From a virus, in the IMG/VR virus record IMGVR_UViG_3300008107_000003, positions 1 through 64,000 of that record: DNA of 64,000 nucleotides; one strand, 5' to 3'. The translations under genes and the position numbers were made by a program. Shown here one piece after another: positions 6,145 to 14,659 of this stretch. The first letter of the stretch is position 1. Each line of letters opens with the position of its first letter. The notes beneath the pieces are model-generated. The model searched no databases and was not told the DNA's origin. It worked only from the letters and a program-made list of their open reading frames with translations.

Positions 6145-7604
6145 ACAGCATACTCCTGCTTATTATCAATAATTGCTTGCAATGCTTCTCTATGCGAAAC
6201 ATGTTCTGCTGCATTCATTTCTCTTTTCATAGCATTAAAATTAATTTGTATACTACTTAGAATATGATCAGGTTCATAATGTAATCTTCGTTGAGCAATT
6301 GTTGGTGGTATTAATCCTAATCCATGCATTACTTGGATCCAATTTGCTTCTCTAAACATATTATAATGATTTAAGAAATCACCCTTATCAGGATATCTAT
6401 ATTGATACATTTCTAATCGTTGTTCCAATCCTGGTGGAAGAGGTAAACTAGTAGCATACTTCCAAAATGCAGTATCGTTTCTCTTACAACGATAGTGTAA
6501 TGCAACAAAATCTAAAATGTTATCTAATAATTCTGCAAAATGATGATTGTAATAATCTTCTGCATATGTATTTCGTTTATCATAAGAATGAATAATATTT
6601 GTCAACATAAATGCTTGCTGAATACTACATCCAATAGATGTTGCTTCTAATGGTTCAATAAAACTAGCAGATAATCCGATTGCAACACAATTTTTAGACC
6701 ATGCTTTATCTAATCTACCAGGATCAAATTTAACATGTTTTGCAATTTCTAATTCTTTACCATAAAGTTCTTCAACTTCTCTGTGTGCTTCTTCTGCTGT
6801 AATAAATCTATCACAAAATACATATCCATTTCCAAATCTATTCTGTGTTGGTATTCTCCATAACCATCCGCAATCCATTGATCTTGATAGAGTAGTTGAG
6901 GGAATATCTTCTAATCTTTCTGTAGGAAATGCGATTGCTGAATTAAGAGGAAGATATTTAGAATAACTAATCCATTGAGCACCAAGAGATTTTTGATTAA
7001 TAATTCTACCAAATCCTGTACTATCAACATAGAAATCATAATAATGATGATATTTACCTAACAAATAATCTACACATCCATCTTCATCAAGTTGGACGTG
7101 TGCAATATCATCCTCAATAATTCCAATACCTCTCTTCTCGCAGAGTTTATGCAAATATTCATTTAATTTGAATGTATTAAAATGAAATTGATTTACACCA
7201 TGATAAGGTTTAATATGCAGATTATTGACTACATGATCTGGAACCAAATTATCAGATGGTTCTCCTCTTGCAATCATATCAGCAAATAAAAACTTTAATC
7301 CCGTCTGACTTTCTACTGTCAATTCTCCAGATAAAGAGTGAATATATCGTTGATTGTCACCATTCCAATTTACAAAATCAATTCCATATTTGAAAGTTGC
7401 ATCAGTTTCTTCAATTAATTCTGCAAGATTAATATTACAATGATGCATAAAGGTAGACCAATGTTCAGTAGATCCTTCACCTACACCAATAATACCAATT
7501 TTTTTAGATTCAATTAAATCGATATGAAATTTTGGATTATCTTGCTTTAAAATTAATGCTGTAACTAATCCACTTGTACCACCGCCGACAATCGCAATTT
7601 TCAT
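6141..7604 (-). CDS. Tryptophan halogenase-like flavoprotein
   Basis: 487 aa, close to the usual 500-540 of flavin-dependent tryptophan halogenases. GGGTSG (7-12) is the FAD-binding Rossmann motif. GWLWRIP (247-253) is the family signature WxWxIP, and K72 in TFKYGI fits the catalytic lysine position. E321 in IEPLEATS fits the conserved acidic residue. Such enzymes chlorinate or brominate indoles using FADH2 from a partner reductase, which is not encoded here. It overlaps both neighbours by 4 bp. The substrate in phage infection is unknown, and another flavin monooxygenase activity is possible. Confidence 0.88.
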   Translation of the reverse strand: MKIAIVGGGTSGLVTALILKQDNPKFHIDLIESKKIGIIGVGEGSTEHWSTFMHHCNINLAELIEETDATFKYGIDFVNWNGDNQRYIHSLSGELTVESQTGLKFLFADMIARGEPSDNLVPDHVVNNLHIKPYHGVNQFHFNTFKLNEYLHKLCEKRGIGIIEDDIAHVQLDEDGCVDYLLGKYHHYYDFYVDSTGFGRIINQKSLGAQWISYSKYLPLNSAIAFPTERLEDIPSTTLSRSMDCGWLWRIPTQNRFGNGYVFCDRFITAEEAHREVEELYGKELEIAKHVKFDPGRLDKAWSKNCVAIGLSASFIEPLEATSIGCSIQQAFMLTNIIHSYDKRNTYAEDYYNHHFAELLDNILDFVALHYRCKRNDTAFWKYATSLPLPPGLEQRLEMYQYRYPDKGDFLNHYNMFREANWIQVMHGLGLIPPTIAQRRLHYEPDHILSSIQINFNAMKREMNAAEHVSHREALQAIIDNKQEYAV

Positions 7605-8116
7605 TCAACTCCTCCATTTGGTAATCTTTCAATAATAAAGTTTGGATGTGTAGCTTTTTGGCATGTATGGACTGCTAATTGTGGTGAATATTGTTCATCC
7701 AATTCGTCAAAGAAATAAAGATTATTTACATGATCCCACAACCAAGAAAGTTCCCATTCACAACCTGTTTTAATCCATGCTTTTTTCCATTCCTCTTTAA
7801 AGTTTTCACAATAATCATACTTATATTCTAAGATAATAGTTGTATTTGCAATATACCTAACTTTACTTAAAAATTCTGCAGGATTATCAAGATATTCTAC
7901 CACTCCAGCAACCAGAGCAATATCAAACTTCTTGTCTCCAAAATCAGGAAACTCTACATTGAGATCACATTTTACATCACAACCATCCATAATGTCAACC
8001 CCCACATATTCTGTAGGTTGAATTAATTCTTTTAATGATTGATCTCCTGATCCAAAATGAACAACAGAAGCACCCTTTTCAACATAACGTTGAAAAAATA
8101 AATTTGATAATGACAT
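7601..8116 (-). CDS. SAM-dependent methyltransferase-like protein
   Basis: 171 aa from the ATG at 8116 (MSLSNLFFQRYVEKG); an upstream in-frame start would run into the previous gene. VVHFGSGDQ is the glycine-rich SAM motif, YVGVDIMDG the acidic motif II and FDIALVAGVVEYLDNP the motif IV/post-motif region, as in MetW/Methyltransf_11 class I enzymes. The substrate is unknown. The stop overlaps the halogenase start, so methylation may belong to the same modification pathway. Confidence 0.8.
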   Translation of the reverse strand: MSLSNLFFQRYVEKGASVVHFGSGDQSLKELIQPTEYVGVDIMDGCDVKCDLNVEFPDFGDKKFDIALVAGVVEYLDNPAEFLSKVRYIANTTIILEYKYDYCENFKEEWKKAWIKTGCEWELSWLWDHVNNLYFFDELDEQYSPQLAVHTCQKATHPNFIIERLPNGGVE

Positions 8117-8130
8117 AATAATTTTAATAA

Positions 8131-8664
8131 TTAAACGTTTTGTGAAGATTGACCGTATCCAAGTATAACTTCTTCTACCATACACATAGAAGGAGTATCA
8201 ATATTTCTTCCCCCTCCATCCCAATAACCAGTATGATTTATATGAATATTGTGATTTCCTTCAGCATATGATCTAATTCTATATCCAATTTGTGATCTTT
8301 TTCCTGCACCCCAAGAAGGAACCATGTATTCTCTTTGTCCTTGTCCCTCTTGATGATGATTTGATTGTGAATGTCTACCATATTCAACATCATCAACATA
8401 AAAAATCCAATGACTAATAGAGTGAGCACTGCCATACCATCTCATATGAGCATTCATACTAAATCTAATGTGACTATCTGATCTTGAAGGTTGAAACCAT
8501 AACCAACATCCAGGAGCCCAATAATATGTATTTACAGGTCTATACCATCCATCTCTGTAGTTAACTGTCTGCCTTTGTACAACTCTAGACACAAGATATG
8601 TACCTGTTACAGTACTGCTACCAGATGCATTACCTACGCTATTTACTCTTAAAGTTGCTGACAT
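8131..8664 (-). CDS. Paralogous structural (tail/fibre) protein, copy 1
   Basis: 177 aa. First of six related proteins sharing this order: N-terminal V-D/N-x-I patch, a WxPGxxxxFxP segment, then HSISHWIFYVDDVEYGRHS, PSWG, IGYRIRSY, a YWDGGG motif and a C-terminal EE. The Trp/Tyr/Gly-rich beta composition suggests a jelly-roll receptor-binding or fibre-tip domain. There is no signal peptide. The gene order beside large structural genes supports a virion role. Not matched to a named family. Confidence 0.8.
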   Translation of the reverse strand: MSATLRVNSVGNASGSSTVTGTYLVSRVVQRQTVNYRDGWYRPVNTYYWAPGCWLWFQPSRSDSHIRFSMNAHMRWYGSAHSISHWIFYVDDVEYGRHSQSNHHQEGQGQREYMVPSWGAGKRSQIGYRIRSYAEGNHNIHINHTGYWDGGGRNIDTPSMCMVEEVILGYGQSSQNV

Positions 8665-8670
8665 AATATT

Positions 8671-9198
8671 TTATAATGGTGATGGTAAATATTCTTCTGC
8701 TCTAGCTAATACTGGGACATAAAAAGTATTTCCTCCTCCATCCCAATAATGTCTAGCATTAAAATGTACGCAATGTGGACCGTCACTGTATTGTCTTACC
8801 CAATATCCCATCGTAATTGGTTGAAGTTGATTACCAAAATCTGATACAGGTATTTGCCATTTTAGATTGTGACCATGTTCTTGGTGATCATTGCTCTCAG
8901 AATGTCTATGATATTCAACATTATTAACGTAAAATCTCCAGTGACTAATTGAGTGAGCATTTCCACCTCTCCATCCTAAAGCACAATCAAACATATAATC
9001 AATTACACTGTTAATTCTTTTTGGTGTAATTGTAATATAACTACCTGGCAAAGGTCTCCATTCATTCTGTGGATTATAGGCACCCCATTGAGTTCTCTGC
9101 TGTATTCTTTGCAAAGTCCTTCTCTGTAGTTGATTGATCGTAAGAGATGTACTACTACTGTTAGTTCTAATAGTATCAACAAATAATTGGGATGCCAT
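8671..9198 (-). CDS. Paralogous structural protein, copy 2
   Basis: 175 aa and collinear with copy 1: LFVDTIRTN at the N-terminus, AHSISHWRFYVNNVEYHRHS in the centre, MGYWVRQY and HYWDGGG near the end. The inter-gene gap is 6 bp. It differs most in the N-terminal third, where Gln/Arg repeats occur (QLQRRTLQRIQQRTQ). Likely a variant tail protein; the ligand is unknown. Confidence 0.8.
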   Translation of the reverse strand: MASQLFVDTIRTNSSSTSLTINQLQRRTLQRIQQRTQWGAYNPQNEWRPLPGSYITITPKRINSVIDYMFDCALGWRGGNAHSISHWRFYVNNVEYHRHSESNDHQEHGHNLKWQIPVSDFGNQLQPITMGYWVRQYSDGPHCVHFNARHYWDGGGNTFYVPVLARAEEYLPSPL

Positions 9199-9204
9199 TG
9201 ATTA

Positions 9205-9567
9205 TTACTCTGGTTTTGGAAACTGCTCTTTAATTTCTAATCTTTTTGCTTGAAGTTCATCAGCATATCCAGGGTTATCTTCCATAATCTTATCCCAGAG
9301 AGCAATGATTAGTTCCTCTTTAGATGGATAACGACCTGGGAGTGCTCTTTGCATTCTAACTCTTTCAAGTGCAACTTCATCTTTAATTTCTTCCCACTTT
9401 GCAGCAAGTTCTTCTTTTGATGGTTGAGGACTATCTGCTAACCATGTAATATCCTCATAGTTTGGTCCTCTAACCCCATAAGGTTGTCCTGCATAAAATC
9501 TATGCATGACCTCACCATAATCTACACCATCATCTGCAAGTGGAAAATCCATCATGTTCTCTTCCAT
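9205..9567 (-). CDS. Putative tail-fibre assembly chaperone-like protein
   Basis: 120 aa, acidic, helical. The segment DITWLADSPQPSKEELAAKW resembles the W-x-D-x-x-x-x-P-S/T-K-E-E start of phage tail assembly chaperone-like proteins, and the 11715-12215 gene has the same TWNDDPSLKPTKEEVEAEA pattern. AAGGAGG lies upstream and a late box GATAAATA precedes it. It sits between paralogous tail genes, which supports a folding helper. Name is tentative. Confidence 0.65.
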   Translation of the reverse strand: MEENMMDFPLADDGVDYGEVMHRFYAGQPYGVRGPNYEDITWLADSPQPSKEELAAKWEEIKDEVALERVRMQRALPGRYPSKEELIIALWDKIMEDNPGYADELQAKRLEIKEQFPKPE

Positions 9568-9592
9568 TTTAATCTTAACCTCCTTTTTTTAT

Positions 9593-9600
9593 TATTTATC
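9593..9600 (-). promoter_or_regulatory. T4-type late promoter box (GATAAATA)
   Basis: Minus-strand GATAAATA, 26 bp upstream of the ATG at 9567, matching the late consensus NATAAATA. Confidence 0.5.
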
Positions 9601-10168
9601 GAATATTAATAGTTCTACCTACTCCACCACGCTCTTCATTGCCAGCAGTTCCCAACCATTCTTCAACTAAAAGATAACCAAAAGCATTTTGTCTGCTACC
9701 TGTTCCATTCCAATAGTTTGTACTATATGCGCGAACTGTATGGTTATTTTGAGAATATGATCTCATTTGATAACCAATTCTACCATTTGAAGTTCCCCAG
9801 GAAGGAACCGTCCACTTAAAAGTATTCCCTTCTTCTAAATGATTTCCAGATTCACTATGCATAAATGTAAGAATACCATTAACATAAAATTTCCAATGAC
9901 TAATTGCATGACTGGCGTTTACCCATGCACGAGGTATTCTTGCCCAGAAAAATAATCTACTATCAGCTCTTTGTGGTGTAAAATCAACAAAAGCACCAGG
10001 TAACCAAGCATAAGAATTACTTGGATTCCAATCTCCACCAGTATAATCTGCACTATATCTTTGAATACATCTTGCATTCAATTCTGAAACAGGAATAGTA
10101 TAATTCTGTAAAGATAATGGAGATTGATTAACAGTACCTAAATTTTTAAGTGTAACTCTAGATGGCAT
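9596..10168 (-). CDS. Paralogous structural protein, copy 3
   Basis: 190 aa. Shares with copies 4 and 5 the blocks YTGGDWNPSNSYAWLPGAF, HAISHWKFYVNG, PSWGTSNGRIGYQMRSYSQN and YWNGTGSRQNA. It has a C-terminal extension of about 15 residues (GNEERGGVGRTINIR) that the others lack. Long stretches of its DNA are nearly identical to copies 4 and 5, pointing to recent duplication or recombination. Probable tail-tip protein. Confidence 0.82.
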   Translation of the reverse strand: MPSRVTLKNLGTVNQSPLSLQNYTIPVSELNARCIQRYSADYTGGDWNPSNSYAWLPGAFVDFTPQRADSRLFFWARIPRAWVNASHAISHWKFYVNGILTFMHSESGNHLEEGNTFKWTVPSWGTSNGRIGYQMRSYSQNNHTVRAYSTNYWNGTGSRQNAFGYLLVEEWLGTAGNEERGGVGRTINIR

Positions 10169-10680
10169 TATGCTACCTCCCCTGAACCAAGAACTTCATC
10201 AACCATTAGTTGACCATATGCGTTTTGTCTGCTACCTGTTCCATTCCAATAGTTAGTATCATACCATCTTAAAGTATGATTATTTGTAGCATATGCTCTA
10301 ATTTGGCATCCTATTCTAGCATTAAATGTTCCCCATGAAGGAACTTCCCACATATATGTATCTCCATCTTCCAGATGAGTTCCAGCTGCAGAATGATACT
10401 TGAATAATCTACCATTAGCATAAAATTGCAAATGACAAATCGCATTACTAGCATTTACCCAGGCACGAGGAGCTCTCCAAGCATATTGAATTAAACTATC
10501 AGATCTTTGAGGTGTGAAATCTACAAAAGATCCTGGCACCCAAGCATATGATGTACTAGGATTCCAAGAACCTCCAGTATAAACAGATTGATATCTTTGC
10601 AAATATCGATTATTATACAATTCTTTTACAGGAATTGTAATATTACTAGCAAGATTTGTAATTCTATCTACAGAAATCAT
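10168..10680 (-). CDS. Paralogous structural protein, copy 4
   Basis: 170 aa from the ATG at 10680 (MISVDRITNLASNITIPVKE); earlier in-frame codons overlap copy 5. It has YTGGSWNPSTSYAWVPGSF, NARIGCQIRAYATNNHTLRW and YWNGTGSRQNAYG. The stop shares a base with the start of copy 3. It differs from the other copies by a Cys in the IGCQ block. Confidence 0.82.
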   Translation of the reverse strand: MISVDRITNLASNITIPVKELYNNRYLQRYQSVYTGGSWNPSTSYAWVPGSFVDFTPQRSDSLIQYAWRAPRAWVNASNAICHLQFYANGRLFKYHSAAGTHLEDGDTYMWEVPSWGTFNARIGCQIRAYATNNHTLRWYDTNYWNGTGSRQNAYGQLMVDEVLGSGEVA

Positions 10681-10688
10681 GATTACAC

Positions 10689-11198
10689 CTACGATGCTAA
10701 GTATTCTTGAATATAAGTTTGACCATAACAATTTTGGTTGCTGCCGCCGCCTTCCCAATACTGAGTAGAATAAACTCCTACTTCATGGTTATTTTGAGAA
10801 TACATTCTCATTTGATAACCAATTCTACCATTTGAAGTTCCCCATGATGCAAAGTCCCACACATATGTAGCACGATGCTCTTTATGATGTCCACTAATCG
10901 AATGCCTGCCTTGTTCTGTGCTTCCATTTGAATAAAATATCCAATGACTAATTGAATGAGCATTTCCTGCCCATCTTGCAACAGGAAGTGTCCAGTAACA
11001 TCTTATTCTAGATGATGCTGATAATGGAGTATAATCAACAAATGCTCCAGGAACCCAAGCATAGTTATTATTATTTCTCCATCCACCACCAGTATAGGTA
11101 CTTCTAGTTTCACGAAGAATTCTTCTCCTCAACTGATCCAAAGAAAGAGGATCAAGATTAGGATCTGGACTAATAGTATCGGTAACAAGTGTACTCAT
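10689..11198 (-). CDS. Paralogous structural protein, copy 5
   Basis: 169 aa with YTGGGWRNNNNYAWVPGAF, AHSISHWIFYSNG, HSISGHHKEH, SWGTSNGRIGYQMRMYSQN and YWEGGGSNQNCYG. The centre is closest to copy 3 and the His-rich loop is closest to copies 1 and 2, so the copies are mosaic. The ATG overlaps the stop of copy 6 by 4 bp. Confidence 0.82.
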   Translation of the reverse strand: MSTLVTDTISPDPNLDPLSLDQLRRRILRETRSTYTGGGWRNNNNYAWVPGAFVDYTPLSASSRIRCYWTLPVARWAGNAHSISHWIFYSNGSTEQGRHSISGHHKEHRATYVWDFASWGTSNGRIGYQMRMYSQNNHEVGVYSTQYWEGGGSNQNCYGQTYIQEYLAS

Positions 11199-11704
11199 GT
11201 TGGTAAATACTCCTCGATTGTCATTAAAGCTCTACAAAATTGAACAGATCCACCACCATCCCAATATCCAGTAGAGTGTAGTCGATTACGATTACTATTT
11301 CCATACCATCTCATTTGATATCCAATTCTTTGTGTTCCACTGTGCCAAGGAACATCCCACATATAACAATGTCTAGTTTCATAGTTTTGAGAAGATATAC
11401 AATGTCTACCTCTTTCTACAGAACCACCTTGAGTATAGAAAATACAATGCATAATATTATGACCATCAATATAACCTACAGAAAAATTACAAGTAACTCT
11501 AGCTCTTACGTTCTCAGAAGATGCTCCAAAAAATGCGTAGTCCCACCATAATCCAGGAGCCCATCCGTAGTTTGTACCAGGATCCCAAGTACCACCAGTA
11601 TATTCTTGATATACTGTTCTAATAATCCTACCTCGTAATTGTGCTGTAGGAATTGCAACTGTAAGATCTGAAGTTGCTATTGTATCAACCCTAAGGTTAC
11701 TCAT
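11195..11704 (-). CDS. Paralogous structural protein, copy 6
   Basis: 169 aa, the most diverged of the first subfamily: YTGGTWDPGTNYGWAPGLW, IMHCIFYTQGG, RHCISSQNYE, QRIGYQMRWYGNSN and STGYWDGGGSVQ. It has extra cysteines in place of Ser or Trp positions. It sits next to the tail-assembly-chaperone-like gene and starts 11 bp after that gene's stop. Confidence 0.8.
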   Translation of the reverse strand: MSNLRVDTIATSDLTVAIPTAQLRGRIIRTVYQEYTGGTWDPGTNYGWAPGLWWDYAFFGASSENVRARVTCNFSVGYIDGHNIMHCIFYTQGGSVERGRHCISSQNYETRHCYMWDVPWHSGTQRIGYQMRWYGNSNRNRLHSTGYWDGGGSVQFCRALMTIEEYLPT

Positions 11705-11714
11705 ATTTAACCTC

Positions 11715-12215
11715 CTAACCTAAATCAGGTCCAGTAAGATCTTGCCTTTCTCCAGGTTGAGGTGAAGCTTCAGGTTTTGTTGGCCATGGAACATTTTTTA
11801 AAACCCCATCTTGAAGAACAGGATTGATATCCAAATCAGTAATATCTCTAAGAGCCTGCATATAATCTACCCATTCTTGAGGAACTGGTTCATTTCTACT
11901 CATAGAGCGAATAATAATCCAATCACATTCCTTAAGTTTTGCATTACGAACTCTTCTAACTGCTTGCATTGGTGCTAGTTTTTGAAGTCTAACAGCCTCT
12001 GCTTCTACTTCTTCTTTTGTTGGTTTTAAAGATGGATCATCATTCCAAGTCAGTCCTTCCCAATCTTCTCCAACTAAACTCCACGCACAACTTGGACGAA
12101 GAGAAATAATAGCTGCAGCAAGATCAGGTTTTGAATATGCGTATTTTGTTTCTTCTAATGTATAATTTGGAGCAGATGATTTTTCTGCATCTCTTACATC
12201 AATTTCTTCCGCCAT
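11715..12215 (-). CDS. Phage tail assembly chaperone-like protein
   Basis: 166 aa from the ATG at 12215, which has GGAG 6 nt upstream. The C-terminal region carries the pattern of the Phage_tail_APC family: RVRNAKLKECDWIIIRSMSR, then PQEWVDYMQALRDI. The N-terminal part has LTWNDDPSLKPTKEEVEAEA and the end is Pro/Gly-rich (QPGERQDLTGPDLG). It presumably assists folding of the flanking fibre proteins. A late box CATAAATA lies about 22 bp upstream. Confidence 0.8.
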   Translation of the reverse strand: MAEEIDVRDAEKSSAPNYTLEETKYAYSKPDLAAAIISLRPSCAWSLVGEDWEGLTWNDDPSLKPTKEEVEAEAVRLQKLAPMQAVRRVRNAKLKECDWIIIRSMSRNEPVPQEWVDYMQALRDITDLDINPVLQDGVLKNVPWPTKPEASPQPGERQDLTGPDLG

Positions 12216-12236
12216 ATACAACTCCAGTTTTATCTT

Positions 12237-12244
12237 TATTTATG
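12237..12244 (-). promoter_or_regulatory. T4-type late promoter box (CATAAATA)
   Basis: Minus-strand CATAAATA about 22 bp before the ATG at 12215; it overlaps the end of the next upstream gene. Confidence 0.5.
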
Positions 12245-12887
12245 CCTGAGGATATGCCCATTCTTCAACTAATCCGAAACTGACACCTTGTTCATAACTA
12301 TCTCCTCCATTTTGATAGTTTGACCAAGTTGCATTTAAAACAAATCCATCATCTCTGTTATTTGCGTTCTTAACCCAAGGTGTATAAGTAACAGGATTTA
12401 AAGTTTGTGGACGATCCCACCAACCAAAAACTACATTAATTGGTGTACTGTCTGTATTATTATCATAGTGCAGAACAGCAACACCATTAGAATTCAACCA
12501 TGTATCATATAATCCTGCTTCTGGAATTTGTTGTAATGCTTGACCTCCAGAAATTGAGTTATTGTTTCTAGCAACTCCCATAGTATTATCCCAGGATGCT
12601 TCGCAAAAAATATTGTATTCAATATAAAACCAACTGTTGATTGATTTTGGCTGCACTACAATTTCTAATGGTTCTAGTAATGTAGCTTGTGTTTGTGTGG
12701 GTCTAATAATGTTATTTTCTGGTCCTGGTCTTCTATCGTTGTTTTGTACACGATAATATACTCTATCCATAGAAACTTTATAACGTACCTGTACAACAGA
12801 CCCAGGCATGTATAGTGATGATGGAGAATTAATGAATACTGTAGAACTAGTATTCCCTTGAATTGTATTTACTTTTAATTGGCTCAT
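12240..12887 (-). CDS. Second-subfamily structural paralogue A
   Basis: 215 aa from the ATG at 12887 (MSQLKVNTIQGNTSSTVFIN); earlier frame overlaps the next gene. It shares with the two following genes an N-terminal PGSVVQV/YxVxxR patch, a VQPKSINSWFYIEY block (others: ITPKYSNSTI), a YDNNTDSTPINVVFGWWDRP block and a C-terminal YEQGVSFGLVEEW. Beta-rich. Inferred virion protein. Confidence 0.78.
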   Translation of the reverse strand: MSQLKVNTIQGNTSSTVFINSPSSLYMPGSVVQVRYKVSMDRVYYRVQNNDRRPGPENNIIRPTQTQATLLEPLEIVVQPKSINSWFYIEYNIFCEASWDNTMGVARNNNSISGGQALQQIPEAGLYDTWLNSNGVAVLHYDNNTDSTPINVVFGWWDRPQTLNPVTYTPWVKNANNRDDGFVLNATWSNYQNGGDSYEQGVSFGLVEEWAYPQA

Positions 12888-12889
12888 GA

Positions 12890-13456
12890 TTAGTAATCTG
12901 CAGAAATTTCCCAAGCAAATCCATAACTAATTCCTATTTCATGGTTTCCAGTACCAGTGCTACCAGATGTTCTATTAAAGAAATAAGTATAGTTGCTACC
13001 ATTAGATGATCTAACAGCAACATCATAAGTTTGTGCGGATGTTGCTCCAGGACGATCATACCAATCAACAGTATGAAGATGAGGTGTGCTATCTACGTTT
13101 TGATCATACAAACAAGTTGTAATACAACTATGTCTAGCATTTCCTCTTTGTGTATTATATCCTATAAGACCATTATTTCTACGAACAAGAAATACGACAT
13201 TCTCATTCCCTTCTCCATGAAGCATCCATCTCAATCTAATGGTGCTATTTGAATATTTTGGAGTAATTACTAATCTTACATCAGTGAGTGGATTACCATC
13301 TCCACTATTACTAGCAGAATATGTAGTTCTATTATCACTTCTAACATACCAATGATTAATATATGTATTTGGAGCTCTTAATGTGTGCCCTGACTGCATC
13401 GAAAGAGTGTTTCCTGTTGCAGGAGCAATAGATCCAACAGTTATTGTTCTTGGCAT
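12890..13456 (-). CDS. Second-subfamily structural paralogue B
   Basis: 188 aa: PRTITVGSIAPATGNT, ITPKYSNSTIRLRW, IGYNTQRGNARHS, YDQNVDSTPHLHTVDWYDRP and a C-terminal NHEIGISYGFAWE. It has the same domain layout as paralogues A and C. It starts at the base that ends paralogue C (TAATG-type overlap). Probable tail or fibre protein. Confidence 0.78.
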   Translation of the reverse strand: MPRTITVGSIAPATGNTLSMQSGHTLRAPNTYINHWYVRSDNRTTYSASNSGDGNPLTDVRLVITPKYSNSTIRLRWMLHGEGNENVVFLVRRNNGLIGYNTQRGNARHSCITTCLYDQNVDSTPHLHTVDWYDRPGATSAQTYDVAVRSSNGSNYTYFFNRTSGSTGTGNHEIGISYGFAWEISADY

Positions 13457-14034
13457 TATCTTGCAATCTCCCTTAATACAAACATACTGACACCTTTTTC
13501 ATAATCCCCCCAATAGTTATTCCATGATTTATTTACACGAATACTATCATTACTATTACTTGCATATCTAGCACCAATACCGTATGTATAAGTAGAAGTT
13601 CCACCAGGACGATCTACAAATTTAATATGCAACCAATCTGGTGTACTACTCCTATCTTGATCATAACGTGCTCCAGTAACTCCACTATATTGAACGTTAC
13701 CAACGGCCGTATTATATCCTATATATCCAGCTGTATTGGTGATAGATCCATTTCTTAAAATTTGAAATGTAATATCATTGGAAGATTCATAAAATAAAAA
13801 TATGTCCATCCATATTTCACTATCACTATATTTTGGTGTGATAGCAGTATTTAATATTGATATTTCTCTACTTACGTTGTCAGCATTAGTTGCATATGTA
13901 GCAATAACATCCGTCATGTTCCAAACACATTGAATAACTGTGCCTGGAACTTTCATTAGAGTTCCAGCAGCAACTCCAATAACATAATCGTTTTCTGCTC
14001 TTCCGATTAATTCATCAACAATTACTGTACTCAT
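13456..14034 (-). CDS. Second-subfamily structural paralogue C
   Basis: 192 aa: STVIVDELIGRAENDYVIG, PGTVIQCVW, ITPKYSDSEIWMDIF, IGYNTAVGNVQYSG, YDQDRSSTPDWLHIKFVDRP and YEKGVSMFVLRE. Paralogous to A and B. Its ATG overlaps the stop of the following fibre-like gene by 4 bp. Confidence 0.78.
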   Translation of the reverse strand: MSTVIVDELIGRAENDYVIGVAAGTLMKVPGTVIQCVWNMTDVIATYATNADNVSREISILNTAITPKYSDSEIWMDIFLFYESSNDITFQILRNGSITNTAGYIGYNTAVGNVQYSGVTGARYDQDRSSTPDWLHIKFVDRPGGTSTYTYGIGARYASNSNDSIRVNKSWNNYWGDYEKGVSMFVLREIAR

Positions 14035-14627
14035 ACAATACTCCAGTCTCCATTGACCGTAACAGTTTGTCCACTTGCTATAGTAATTGGTCCAGCTGTC
14101 ATACCATTGGTTCCAGATGGAATGGTAAGTGAAGTAGAAATTGTAGCACTATTAGTTCTAATAATCGATGCTGATCCAAGATAAGGAACTTCATCAATTG
14201 TTACTGCCCTGTTTCCAGCAATTGTCAGTTGCGAACCATTAAATGTCAAGTTGGAAGATGAATTCAAAGCACTAGTACCATTACCATACAACAAATATCC
14301 AGAAGTAAAAGATGTTTGCCCTGTTCCACCTTTATTAACAGCAACTGCTGAACTTAAGTTAGCAGGGTTCAAATAATATGAACCTGCTTGTCCGCCAAGA
14401 GTTCCAGCATTTAACAAACTCCAAGCAGTTCCATTATGAAAGTAAATATCATTTACACCAGTGTCATAAATCAAATAACCTGCACTAACACCTGTCAATC
14501 CAGTTCTAGATGCAGTTGCAAGTGCAGGAAGTCTGAAAAAGCTAGTTGATACGTTATTGAAATTCAACGTCTGCAACGTTGCCGTTGTAGTCGTATTAAT
14601 CTGAGTTTCTGTAATCTGCTGGCCCAT
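14031..14627 (-). CDS. Tail fibre-like structural protein
   Basis: 198 aa, low in charge and rich in Thr, Ser, Gly and Asn. It contains VNKGGTGQTSFTSGYLLYGN, a repeat type common in phage tail-fibre and short-tail-fibre shafts. A short N-terminal helix (TETQINTTTTATLQTL) may mediate trimerisation. Preceded by a late box about 25 bp upstream. Virion role inferred from composition and place. Confidence 0.8.
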   Translation of the reverse strand: MGQQITETQINTTTTATLQTLNFNNVSTSFFRLPALATASRTGLTGVSAGYLIYDTGVNDIYFHNGTAWSLLNAGTLGGQAGSYYLNPANLSSAVAVNKGGTGQTSFTSGYLLYGNGTSALNSSSNLTFNGSQLTIAGNRAVTIDEVPYLGSASIIRTNSATISTSLTIPSGTNGMTAGPITIASGQTVTVNGDWSIV

Positions 14628-14651
14628 AAGACTATTACTCCGTTATATTAA

Positions 14652-14659
14652 TATTTATT
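14652..14659 (-). promoter_or_regulatory. T4-type late promoter box (AATAAATA)
   Basis: Minus-strand AATAAATA 25 bp before the ATG at 14627, in the short gap after the 1306-aa structural gene. Confidence 0.55.

Noticed and set aside
7969-7998. TTGACA-N18-TAAAAT inside the methyltransferase gene
   Set aside because: The next gene start lies about 365 bp downstream and is already coupled by overlap; no leader or start fits, so chance is likely.
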